From Candidatus Odyssella thessalonicensis L13 (GTDB lineage: Bacteria > Pseudomonadota > Alphaproteobacteria > Paracaedibacterales > Paracaedibacteraceae), in contig NZ_AEWF01000005.1 in assembly GCF_000190415.1 (NCBI RefSeq), positions 62,001-126,000 on the forward strand: DNA of 64,000 nucleotides, given 5' to 3'. Positions 36,113-43,998 of this stretch are shown here, piece after piece. The notes below the pieces were generated by a model. It saw nothing but the letters and a program-made list of their open reading frames with translations. It had not been told where the DNA came from and made no database searches. Every line of letters starts with the position of its first letter. Positions within the stretch are counted from its first letter, which is position 1. The translations under genes and the position numbers were made by a program.

Positions 36113-36797
36113 CCTGCCTGATGGCTATTTCTTTTTTTATTCTTTCATGAAGAATGTCGGCGATTATTTCATTATCCAGGCATTTAGGGAAACAATTGTG
36201 TACCATTCTGAGTTGAAGTGTTGCCTTAAGAGAATTTTTATAAGCCTCTGCAAGAATCTTTACATGTTCTTGAAATCCTGGAAGATCAACCAAATGCGCA
36301 TATTTGCCATTCACATAATTACGCATATCTTTTTCAGCAAGCTCTATAATTTTGCTAAAGAAATTATCCTCTAGCCTCTTATTGATTATCATTCCTTTAA
36401 AGAGCTTGAGCATACCCTCGTCTCCTTTTAAACCCATCTTTAAATCGAGCTCTGCTTTTTCCAGAAGAGTTTTATTTACAAGAGTAGTACATCCTTTATA
36501 CTCATAAAATAGAGCTAATTCATATAGATCACCCGATCGATCTGGCGCCTCACTATCTCCATGGAACTCCGAACCTTTTATTGATTCCAATATATCCGTT
36601 TCATAAAGCCACTGTTTTTCTTCCTCAGTCAAAGAGCTGAGGTCGGCATTAGGCCCTGCTTTTTCTAATATCATTCTAGAAATTTCCCGATTTTCTTCAG
36701 GTCCTTTTAATTGGGAACCAATATCGTCTAAACTAAATACTAACCCCGCTTTCACGACCATACCGACTAAACCTATTATTAGCGTCTTATATTCCAT
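36093..36797 (-). CDS. Hypothetical exported protein
   Basis: 234 residues with a hydrophobic N-terminus ('TLIIGLVGMVVKAGLVFS') that may be a signal peptide or anchor. The remainder is helical and charged ('TEEEKQWLYETDILESIKGS', 'FEYKGCTTLVNKTLLEKAEL'-like stretches) with no recognised domain. It follows the deaminase-like gene at 36822 by 25 bases in the same direction, so the two are probably one operon. The last ~10 residues ('RQDIGSPS') are read from the GC-rich haemagglutinin fragment, so its own natural end may have been replaced. Confidence 0.6.
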   Translation of the reverse strand: MEYKTLIIGLVGMVVKAGLVFSLDDIGSQLKGPEENREISRMILEKAGPNADLSSLTEEEKQWLYETDILESIKGSEFHGDSEAPDRSGDLYELALFYEYKGCTTLVNKTLLEKAELDLKMGLKGDEGMLKLFKGMIINKRLEDNFFSKIIELAEKDMRNYVNGKYAHLVDLPGFQEHVKILAEAYKNSLKATLQLRMVHNCFPKCLDNEIIADILHERIKKEIAIRQDIGSPS

Positions 36798-36821
36798 TGC
36801 CTAATTTCCTAACTTATAATT

Positions 36822-38063
36822 TTATTGTTCTTTTGTGGGTGCATTTCCAGCCATCAAGAATAGGGGCGTATCTGGAGCCTCTATATTAAGCTCCTCACTA
36901 TATCCCCTCGTGGGTCTTTTAATCCCAAAACTGTAAAGAGCAGAGTATAATAAAACTTTTCCTAAAAGGATATCCGCATTAATTCCTACTCCTTCAGTTA
37001 AGCTTTTATCTAAAAAGTCTTTATGTTCCAGAGCCTCAAAAAGAAGTGGTCTACAATGGGTACAACAATCATTGCGCGAGACCATACTTAATATACATAA
37101 TTCCGGAATAATATCTTTAGGTAGTTTAATAGTATGCATTATTTCACTGAAAGTAGGAGATAAACTTTCCCCATTAGCTTTCCTTGCAGGATGCCCCATT
37201 ATATAGAGTAATATAGGTTCTTCACTATGGAGCCAAAACTGGAATGCGTGCTCATTACTATGCATCAGAGATTCTTGTTCTGCTTGTAAAAATTTGTCGC
37301 TTAGACGATCTTTAGCAGAAGCTTTAATAAAGAAGGGCTCCAATTTTTTTCGGATAGGCTTATAATTTTCTTTCCATAAACTCTCCCAGCCAAAATAACT
37401 GCTAATTGAAATACAGGGATCTGGAGAAATATGAGATATATTCCTTTGAAGCCTTAATGCCTTTCTTTTTGCATTTGCATCATTATATCCACTAAGAAAT
37501 AATATAGGAATTGATGCACCAGTCGCCTCATAGGTTTCTCCTACCTTGTATACCAAGTCAATTCTTGCCCGAATATAGTTAGTGGAGTCTTTGGTGGGGC
37601 CTATGAGAGTTACAATCTCCTCTATTTGTCTACCCATAGCTAAGTGCCAATCTTTAATTTCCTTGGAAAGCAATACACCTTTATAAGAGAGTCTAAAGGT
37701 TTCTATGCCTCTCTTTTCATCACCTACCCAAGTCCCAATACCAGCTGATTCTTCAATGAGAGTTTCTCGAAGGGGAGTTATTGGGCTCTTCGGCTCCTCT
37801 TCCTCGTCCTCTGAAGCTTCTCTTTCTTCTTCACTTTCAATTCTTGGTCTTTTCGTAAGGATAGGTTCTTCTGGTTTCTTAGCTTGGCTATCTGATGGTA
37901 CTACCGTTTCCTCGTGAGGCCGTTTGGAGGCAGAAGTTTCCTGTTCAGTATTTTCATTGCTCAGACTAAGACTTATTGAGAGGGTAAACAAAGATAAGAC
38001 GATGAGGCATTTATAGAGATACTTTTTAAGCATTTTAAACCTATATAACAAGAAGCCCTGCAA
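36822..38063 (-). CDS. Secreted protein with deaminase-like HSE...CxxC motifs and NLS-like basic clusters
   Basis: 413 residues. A TTG at 38063 has a perfect AAGGAGGT site; an ATG at 38033 is the alternative. Signal peptide follows ('CLIVLSLFTLSISLSLS'). Residues ~40-95 are low-complexity and contain basic clusters 'SKRPHEE' and 'TKRPRIE' resembling nuclear localisation signals, plus an acidic run. In the C-terminal half, 'LHSEEPILLYI' (H279, E281) and 'SRNDCCTHCRPLLFEAL' (C334, C337) fit the H-x-E ... C-x-x-C zinc signature of the cytidine-deaminase fold, though the usual Pro before the first Cys is Cys. Candidate nucleic-acid-modifying effector; the deaminase reading is tentative. Confidence 0.55.
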   Translation of the reverse strand: MQGFLLYRFKMLKKYLYKCLIVLSLFTLSISLSLSNENTEQETSASKRPHEETVVPSDSQAKKPEEPILTKRPRIESEEEREASEDEEEEPKSPITPLRETLIEESAGIGTWVGDEKRGIETFRLSYKGVLLSKEIKDWHLAMGRQIEEIVTLIGPTKDSTNYIRARIDLVYKVGETYEATGASIPILFLSGYNDANAKRKALRLQRNISHISPDPCISISSYFGWESLWKENYKPIRKKLEPFFIKASAKDRLSDKFLQAEQESLMHSNEHAFQFWLHSEEPILLYIMGHPARKANGESLSPTFSEIMHTIKLPKDIIPELCILSMVSRNDCCTHCRPLLFEALEHKDFLDKSLTEGVGINADILLGKVLLYSALYSFGIKRPTRGYSEELNIEAPDTPLFLMAGNAPTKEQ

Positions 38064-38318
38064 AGCAGACCTCCTTGTTATAAGTACGCCTTTATAATTT
38101 TCAAGAGATTAAAAGAGAATTTTTTGCCTGTAGCATAAATTTAAACATTTAATGAGGGGTATGTGTTTATCATTTTGAACAAATGCTCGAACTGTTCAGG
38201 AATATAAATTCAATTGGATTGCCAGGAATTTCTTGGTTTTCCAATAAGAGGGAGTCAGATAAAGAGGATTGGGTGCCTTCTATCTGAGAAGATGAGATGG
38301 CAAGGTCTAAGTTCTTAG

Positions 38319-38461
38319 TTATCCACCGTCAAGCTTTTCCAATTACAAGTTATAATAGTTAATAAATAGTAAATACAAGGGATGTCCTGTAACCCGCTAA
38401 AACTGCCAACTTCAAGAGCTTGTATTGTCTAAATATGCGTGGATAATTTTAGTTATCCACA
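38319..38461. promoter_or_regulatory. Cluster of DnaA-box-like sites next to an AT-rich stretch
   Basis: TTATCCACC (38319-38327), CGTGGATAA (38438-38446, inverted) and a perfect TTATCCACA (38453-38461); the last two form a GTGGATAA/TTATCCAC inverted pair. A very AT-rich stretch (38560-38620) follows. This resembles a replication origin or a DnaA-titrating/regulated site. The gap 38064-38687 has no gene. Confidence 0.45.
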
Positions 38462-38751
38462 TTCTTTTTAATTCATGAAATCTTTTATCTATAGAATTTG
38501 TCTTCTATAAGTAAGCATACAAACTTCTAAGCTATAATTATGGTTAACCTCTGATACTACCAAATCTCATTCTCAGTATAATATTATATAGTATGATATT
38601 ATATTTAATAAAATGAGGTAGCTAAAAACAACTGCCTAGATGAATAGAAAAACATAGTTGTTTTTAAAACAAAGAAAGCCAATAGATGAGGTGGTGTGCG
38701 GGAAAGTGCAGGAATTAGGGTTTAGATGTTGAATAAAAGCTAATAAGATCC

Positions 38752-38779
38752 TTGACGTACGAAATAACGTACCTATATT
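38752..38779 (+). promoter_or_regulatory. Promoter and likely operator of the yefM/yoeB-like operon
   Basis: TTGACG (38752-38757), 16-base spacer, TATATT (38774-38779). Between them lies an inverted repeat GTACG-AAATAA-CGTAC, a good candidate for the antitoxin's autorepression site. Confidence 0.6.
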
Positions 38780-38815
38780 ATAAAATATAAGAATTATATT
38801 AAGAGGAATAAGTAA

Positions 38816-39058
38816 ATGACAACTTTAACAGTAAGCGAAGCTAGAGCCAACCTTTACCGTCTTATTGATGAAACGAATATGAGTCATCAGCCCACCCTTA
38901 TTAAAGGGAAAAGAAATAACGCTATATTAATTGCAGAAGATGATTGGCGCTCTATTCAAGAAACCTTATTCCTCATATCCATTCCTTCTATGCGGGAATC
39001 AATACAAGAAGGACTTAAGATACCCATTGAAGAAACTTCTAAAGAATTAAAGTGGTAA
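38816..39058 (+). CDS. YefM/Phd-family antitoxin
   Basis: 80 residues. 'LTVSEARANLYRLIDETNMSHQPTLIKGKRNNAILIAEDDWRSIQETLFL' region carries the Phd/YefM fold hallmarks ('SEARANLYRL' and 'AILIAEDDW'). The C-terminal tail is acidic and should wrap the toxin. It would bind its own promoter through the N-terminal domain. Good AAGAGGAA site. It is followed after 7 bases by its toxin gene and is enclosed by Tn3-type ends, so it is a transposon passenger. Confidence 0.88.
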   Translation: MTTLTVSEARANLYRLIDETNMSHQPTLIKGKRNNAILIAEDDWRSIQETLFLISIPSMRESIQEGLKIPIEETSKELKW

Positions 39059-39065
39059 GGTTTAC

Positions 39066-39326
39066 GTGTATACTCTTCACTTTACCAAGCAAGCCCAAAA
39101 AGATGCCAAGAAGATAAAACAGGCAGGCTTAAAAGAAAAAGCCTTACTTCTTTTGGAAGTAATAAAGGAAAACCCTTATCAGAATCCCCCTCCTTACGAG
39201 AAGCTGGTAGGTGATCTTAGAGGGGCCTATTCGCGACGAATCAATATTCAGCATCGTCTTATTTATCAAGTAGAAGATAGTCTTAAAGCTGTGAAAGTTA
39301 TTAGGTTAGGGACACATTATCAGTAA
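39066..39326 (+). CDS. YoeB/Txe-family mRNA interferase toxin
   Basis: 86 residues of the RelE fold. 'YTLHFTKQAQKDAKKIKQAGLKEKALLLLEVI' start and 'NPYQNPPPYEKLVGDLRGAYSRRINIQHRLIYQVE' core are the Txe/YoeB signature, with catalytic-type residues Glu ('YEKL'), Arg ('SRRIN', 'HRLIY') and the C-terminal His-Tyr ('LGTHYQ'). YoeB cleaves mRNA on the ribosome. Translation probably starts at the GTG (39066) just after the antitoxin's stop. Looks complete. Confidence 0.88.
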   Translation: MYTLHFTKQAQKDAKKIKQAGLKEKALLLLEVIKENPYQNPPPYEKLVGDLRGAYSRRINIQHRLIYQVEDSLKAVKVIRLGTHYQ

Positions 39327-39450
39327 ATACTAGAGCAGAAAAATATTATTTTTAGGGTGTACATTAGGAGTACCGGCAATAAAGGTGTTTTTATTATCCA
39401 TAATACCATTTATACTGTACTGGTTTTAGAAAACCATATATACAGTATCG

Positions 39451-40034
39451 AATGAGCAGGATGCCAAGCGCGCAAAACAAGCACTGGAATCATTTGTTGC
39501 TGATGCCAATTCGGTAATCAGCGGCTGGTTCATTGAAAATGAAAGCGGGCACCATTGAAAAGGCCTGAACTCTTTCGCTTACTAGATATCGCGCAACGCG
39601 GAGACATCCTTCTGGTCGAACAGGTTGACCGTACCAGCCGCCTCAATAGCCAAGACTGGGAACTATTGAAATCACAGATTACCGGTAAGGGCATTATTGT
39701 AGTAGCCTTTGATTTGCAAACCTCTCATCAGTTTATCAATACCAGAAGCGATGAATTTACGTAACGGATGCTCACCACTATTAACAGCATGATGCTGGAT
39801 GTGCTGGCAGCTGTCGCCCGAAAGGATTATGAAGATCGGCGGCGCAGATAGTCAGAAGGCATCGCCAGAGCTAAGATGAATGGCAAATATAAAGGGCGCA
39901 CTGCTAACCCTAAACGACAGGAAAGTATTGCCGCACTTTTGAACGCAGGTAAAAGCTATACCGATATTGTGAATATTTTCGGATGTTCACGATCTACAAT
40001 CTCAAAAGTACGCACATCTACACACAAACCCTAA
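39451..40034 (+). pseudogene. Tn3-type resolvase with frameshift and two stops
   Basis: Pieces in order: 'NEQDAKRAKQALESFVADAN', a frameshift near 39553, 'ELFRLLDIAQRGDILLVEQVDRTSRL', a TAA at 39762-39764, 'LDVLAAVARKDYEDRRRR', a TAG at 39849, then 'SEGIARAKMNGKYKGRTANP' and the helix-turn-helix 'SYTDIVNIFGCSRSTISKVR'. N-terminal residues with the catalytic serine are missing. It is a different resolvase subgroup from all others in the window and is the natural recombinase of the surrounding Tn3-derived element. Confidence 0.85.
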
Positions 40035-40616
40035 TTTCTGCACTTTCCCGCAAACGACCCCGTGCGACACGAAGTCGCCAATAAGAGCTGTGGTGCTCTT
40101 AACTTTAAGAAAATACCACCATCGATGCTGCTGGATGAACCTACGATCCTGAATCAAGAGCGGATCGGACAACGCAGCGAAGCATGTAAATGCGGGATTC
40201 AAAGCGCGAGCCAAGGATCCTCCTGGTAGCCGAAACTAGGTGAGCGCTAGGTAGCTGATATGCCGAAGGTATCTGAACCTGTGACAAAAGACCGTGATTT
40301 GCAACAAGGGTAATGGCTGAGCCCCTTGTATAGGAAACCGGAAGAAGTGAAGGGGTAAGCTTCTTCGCAGCCGTTAAGGTTTCCCGGTCTCTAGCAGGCG
40401 GCTAAGTCAGCATGCTCTTATGGCGAAACGTGATAAGCCGGTAGAACTTCTCTTTTAACAAGGGAGGACAGTCAATCGTAAGAAAGACCTATGGTTTTGC
40501 CGGTAAAGGATGCTCGAGAAAGCAAAGGCCTCTTTGTAATGAAGGGGATAAGGGGTTAAACGTCACCCGGCACGAAAGTGAGCCCACTTCGAGCAGGTCC
40601 TCAATGGTGAGAGAAT

Positions 40617-42182
40617 TTGGAGAATCAAACTTATGAAAGAACGCAAATGACAGCGACACAATCGACTGGTGCCCTTTCAACAAAAGCCGATAAATCATGG
40701 TCCACATTAAATTGGGACCCGATCAAAGCTTCTGTCTTTCGATTCCAAGTGCGTATCGCTAAGGTAGAAAGGGAAGGAAGAAAAGGCAAGGTGAAAGCCT
40801 TGCAACGGCTCCTGACCACCTCGTTTTACGGTAAATGTTTAGCCGTAAAGCGAGTCACAAGCAGCGCGGGCGCTAAAACGCCTGGCATTGATAATGTGAC
40901 CTGGAACACTGATCTGCAGAAAATGCAAACTGTAAAGAGTCTCAAACGCAAAGGCTACAAAGCCCAACCGCTAAGACGCATTTATATCTCGAAGAAATCA
41001 GGAAAAGGCCAAAGACCGCTTTCCATTCCAACCTTGAAATGTCGAGCGATGCAGGCCCTACCCCTCTTCGCCATAGAACTCATTGTCGAAAAACGAGCCG
41101 ATCCGAATGCCTACGGTTTCCGTATAAAGGGGTCGACTCATGATGCGATTGAACAATGCCTTAACGCACTGGGAAGAGCAAAATCAGCGACATTTGTGCT
41201 CGAAGGCGATATTCAGGATTGCTTTGGTCAAATCAATCATGATTGGCTTCTTGCAAACATTTCTATGGACAAACAGATCCTCAGGAAATTTCTCAAAGCA
41301 GGCTTCATGGAAAATGGTCACCTCAACCCAACAACGAAAGGAACTCCACAAGGATCGGTGATTTCTCCCGCACTCACGGTTCTAACTCTAGCTGGTTTGG
41401 AAAACAAACTCAGCCCAACAAGCGATTACCAAAGAAAAGCCAAGAAAATTAATATCGTTTCCTTCGCTGATGACTTCATCGTCACAGCGGCTTCAGCAGA
41501 GCTTCTTCAAAACGAAGTGATGTCAAAACTGGCAGAATTCCTGAAAACTGTTGGACTTGAGTTATCGACAGAGAAGACAAAGATTACACCAATTGGAAAG
41601 GGATTTGACTTTCTTGGATTTACAATACGAAAATACAAGAATGGCAAAGTCCTCACCAAACCCTCAAAGACAAATATCAAGAGATTTCTAAAAGAAATCA
41701 AAATCTTTATCCGCAAGGGGGCAGCATTGCCAACAGATAGGCTAATCCATGCGTTAAATGAAAAGATAATGGGATGGACAATCTATTACCGCATCGTGTC
41801 ATCGAAAGTCTTCACTCAAATCGACCATGAACTCTTCCAAGCCCTTAAACGGTGGGCACTCAAAACGCACTCCCGAAAAGGCATAAAGTGGATTATAAAA
41901 CACTACTGGAAGAGCCATAAAGGTGATAATTGGCGTTTCTATTGCTTGATAAAGGATAAAGAAGGGAAGAAGCAAACCCTCTTTCTGAAGCGTGCAATAG
42001 ACACCAAGATTCGCCGTCACATTAAAATTGTCGCAAAATCTAATCCTTTTGACCCTTTTTACAAGGATTACTTTGCAAAGAGAGAATTGGAAAAGCAACG
42101 CCGCCGTAAACTCAGTTACGACACTGAGCTGACCGGGCTGAAAATCATTCAGCCTTATGAGGGCTTGAGCCGTGTGCCATGA
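40617..42182 (+). CDS. ltrA: Group II intron-encoded reverse transcriptase/maturase
   Basis: 521 residues from TTG 40617 (ATG 40647 is a possible alternative). RT blocks: 'PGIDNVTW', 'RRIYISKKSGKGQRPLSIPT' (RT1-2), 'VLEGDIQDCFGQINH' (catalytic Asp), 'GTPQGSVISP' (RT4), 'VSFADDFIVTA' (the Y/F-ADD box), 'GFDFLGFTIRKYKNGKVLTKP' (RT7). The 'YYRIVSSKVFTQIDHELFQALKRWALKTH' region is domain X (maturase, GIIM). The C-terminus ends soon after 'NPFDPFYKDYF' with no zinc-binding HNH endonuclease, so retrohoming would be endonuclease-independent. Expected to splice and mobilise its host intron; frame is intact. Confidence 0.93.
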   Translation: MENQTYERTQMTATQSTGALSTKADKSWSTLNWDPIKASVFRFQVRIAKVEREGRKGKVKALQRLLTTSFYGKCLAVKRVTSSAGAKTPGIDNVTWNTDLQKMQTVKSLKRKGYKAQPLRRIYISKKSGKGQRPLSIPTLKCRAMQALPLFAIELIVEKRADPNAYGFRIKGSTHDAIEQCLNALGRAKSATFVLEGDIQDCFGQINHDWLLANISMDKQILRKFLKAGFMENGHLNPTTKGTPQGSVISPALTVLTLAGLENKLSPTSDYQRKAKKINIVSFADDFIVTAASAELLQNEVMSKLAEFLKTVGLELSTEKTKITPIGKGFDFLGFTIRKYKNGKVLTKPSKTNIKRFLKEIKIFIRKGAALPTDRLIHALNEKIMGWTIYYRIVSSKVFTQIDHELFQALKRWALKTHSRKGIKWIIKHYWKSHKGDNWRFYCLIKDKEGKKQTLFLKRAIDTKIRRHIKIVAKSNPFDPFYKDYFAKRELEKQRRRKLSYDTELTGLKIIQPYEGLSRVP

Positions 42183-42200
42183 AAGTGGCCCGCACGGTTC
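42167..42200 (+). ncRNA. Group II intron domain V
   Basis: Classic 34-nucleotide hairpin: GAGCCGTGTGCCAT, GAAA tetraloop, GTGGCCCGCACGGTTC. Contains the catalytic AGC-type triad ('GAGCCG') and the two-base bulge in the 3' strand. Essential ribozyme core. Confidence 0.92.
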
Positions 42201-42241
42201 TTAGAGGGCTGCCCAAGAGTAATCTTGGGTGGCTACTCGAC

Positions 42242-42462
42242 TAAAAAGGTGCAGTGCCATTGAATCGCATATTGGCCATATGAAAAGTGAGGCCAAGTTT
42301 GGCCAAAATTATCTCAAAGCCCAGCTTGGAGATCAGCTTAATGCAATCCTAGTAGCAATTGGGCACATACGCCTTATCCTTAATCACTTAAGGGTTCTTT
42401 TTGTTCTAATCCAGCAAGCAATTTATAGGTTAACCTTCTATCGGACTGTAACCTCTTATTAA
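42242..42462 (+). pseudogene. C-terminal fragment of an IS5-like transposase
   Basis: 'KRCSAIESHIGHMKSEAKFG' and 'NYLKAQLGDQLNAILVAIGH' are the end of a DDE_Tnp_1-type transposase (xRRSAIEPxIGHxK...GD.iNAiL). The glutamate of the triad is in 'IESHIGH'. It begins exactly at the intron's 3' splice site, so it is the 3' exon; the 5' exon side is not the matching part of the gene. Confidence 0.8.
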
Positions 42463-42494
42463 ATTTACAACATGTATCCTTACTTCAGGGACGA

Positions 42495-43700
42495 TTAGCT
42501 AACTACTATTTTAAATTTTTCTACGTTATCTTCTAAAAATGATGATTTTATTAAAATAATAGGCAGTGTCTTTCTTAGATTAATAATTTTTTTTAATTCA
42601 ATAATTTTTAGAACTGTTTTCGGGTGATCATCTGTATCCTCTTCTGATGCTGGAGAATTGTATATATTGTCATCCCGAAGATATCCTTCATAAAGATAAT
42701 TAGTCGCATAACTAGACAAATTATATTCCTTCTTATTAATTTTTACTTTGCCCAGCACATACGTATTGTGAAAATAAAATATAATGTTTTTCGGTATTGT
42801 CGTCCCCTTTACTGTTATTTCACCTTTCTGTTTGATGAGATCTTTAATACAGTGAGAACATGGTTGATACCAGGAAAAAAAACGAATACCACAACTAAGA
42901 ACCTTTATTTCTGTTTTACTCCCATTTTCCCCCTCATCTTCACTCTCATTTTCTTCTGGTTGAGGCACAAGCTTATCAAAAAAAGCGTCTTTAATGTGAT
43001 AAAGAGCACTGGGTTCGGTATGCCCACAATTTTTTGTATGATCTGTATCTCCATTTTTACACACCCAACACTTACCAGTGACGTCAGATTTCTCACCTGT
43101 ACATGTGATAGGAAAAATATCTGGTTCTCCATAAAGAACAGACCGATGTCGAGTAAAGTAAGCTATCCGATCCGTATTTGAAATCTGGGAATTAATTTTT
43201 GTATAAAAAACAACTTTCTTTGCTTGAACTAAGTTTCCTTCGTCGTCAAATTTTAATTTTCCTTCCTTCCATTTTGCATATAGAGGAGATTCGCTAATTC
43301 TTGTCCTACGCGTATTTCCAGTGCATTCTTGATATATAAGGTATAATGTCGAACATAAATGATTATATTGTCCATTACCACTTGCTGGGGATAAACCTTT
43401 TATTATTTGTAGAATGGTAGCAGCATCTTGGGGGAAGTCTGCTTTTTTATTTACCTTAGAGCCTAGATACTTATATAAAGCCGCCTCTGAAGAAAATTCT
43501 ACCTCTTGATTGGTCTCCTCATCTTGATATATCTTTAACTTTAGATTCTTTAAAGATTCTGGATTTTCTATAACCTTTTTAAAGGCCTTTCTCTCAGAGT
43601 ATGTTTGGTATACTTCACAATACATAACAGATTCTTCGGCTGCTTCTACGGATGGTAAAAGTGCTAAACATAATGCATAGAATGTTAATAATATGTTCAT
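42495..43700 (-). CDS. Secreted AID/APOBEC-like zinc-dependent deaminase
   Basis: 401 residues with a signal peptide ('LLTFYALCLALLPSVEA'). The deaminase zinc signature is complete: 'CGHTEPSALYHI' (H227, E229) and, ~50 residues on, 'FFSWYQPCSHCIKDLI' (P280, C281, C284). The 'SW-x-x-PCxxC' form is the version found in AID/APOBEC and related toxin-type nucleic-acid deaminases rather than in housekeeping CDA or TadA. An extra Cys cluster (C200, C211, C214, C225) just before HTE might bind a second zinc. The N-terminal 190 residues are unassigned. Divergent from the AbiE-like pair, 300 bases away. Likely effector or toxin acting on host nucleic acids; no immunity gene is apparent. Confidence 0.75.
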   Translation of the reverse strand: MNILLTFYALCLALLPSVEAAEESVMYCEVYQTYSERKAFKKVIENPESLKNLKLKIYQDEETNQEVEFSSEAALYKYLGSKVNKKADFPQDAATILQIIKGLSPASGNGQYNHLCSTLYLIYQECTGNTRRTRISESPLYAKWKEGKLKFDDEGNLVQAKKVVFYTKINSQISNTDRIAYFTRHRSVLYGEPDIFPITCTGEKSDVTGKCWVCKNGDTDHTKNCGHTEPSALYHIKDAFFDKLVPQPEENESEDEGENGSKTEIKVLSCGIRFFSWYQPCSHCIKDLIKQKGEITVKGTTIPKNIIFYFHNTYVLGKVKINKKEYNLSSYATNYLYEGYLRDDNIYNSPASEEDTDDHPKTVLKIIELKKIINLRKTLPIILIKSSFLEDNVEKFKIVVS

Positions 43701-43998
43701 AATTATTTCTTGTTTTTAACTTTTTTCTGTATATCTCATTCAGAATATCTAAACTAGAAGTAGAAGCCCCTTATGTCAGTGTAATAATTAATTTATTATT
43801 CACTCAGTTATTAAGGCATAGCTCCAAAATGAGTAGCTGTCAGAGCAAGTCTTAAATTTTGCAATTATTTATGTGTTTGTTAAGCAAATATGTCGGCTTT
43901 ACTTCCTATCTTTAGACTACCACAACAGAAAAAATTTTTCTTTAGGTATTGTTTTTTGTAAGTAAAAGTACTATTTTTAATTACAAAGGAGATAGTTA

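Larger units (their letters stand above)
38688..40061. mobile_element. Tn3-derived element without transposase carrying a toxin-antitoxin pair and a dead resolvase
   Basis: Inverted ends: left 'GAGGTGGTGTGCGGGAAAG', right (inverted) 'GGGGTCGTTTGCGGGAAAG', with the match continuing as TGCAG(G/A)AATTAGGGTTT. Inside are yefM/yoeB-like genes and a decayed resolvase. 1374 bases. The right end abuts the group II intron directly. Confidence 0.7.
40062..42241 (+). mobile_element. Complete group II intron
   Basis: Begins GTGCGAC (the GUGYG 5' end), has ~550 bases of structured leader (domains I-III), an intact reverse transcriptase/maturase gene, a canonical 34-base domain V (42167-42200), a domain VI hairpin ('GCCCAAGAGTAATCTTGGGT'), and ends ...CTACTCGAC. 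5' flank is the end of a Tn3-type repeat; 3' flank is an unrelated IS transposase fragment. Confidence 0.9.
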
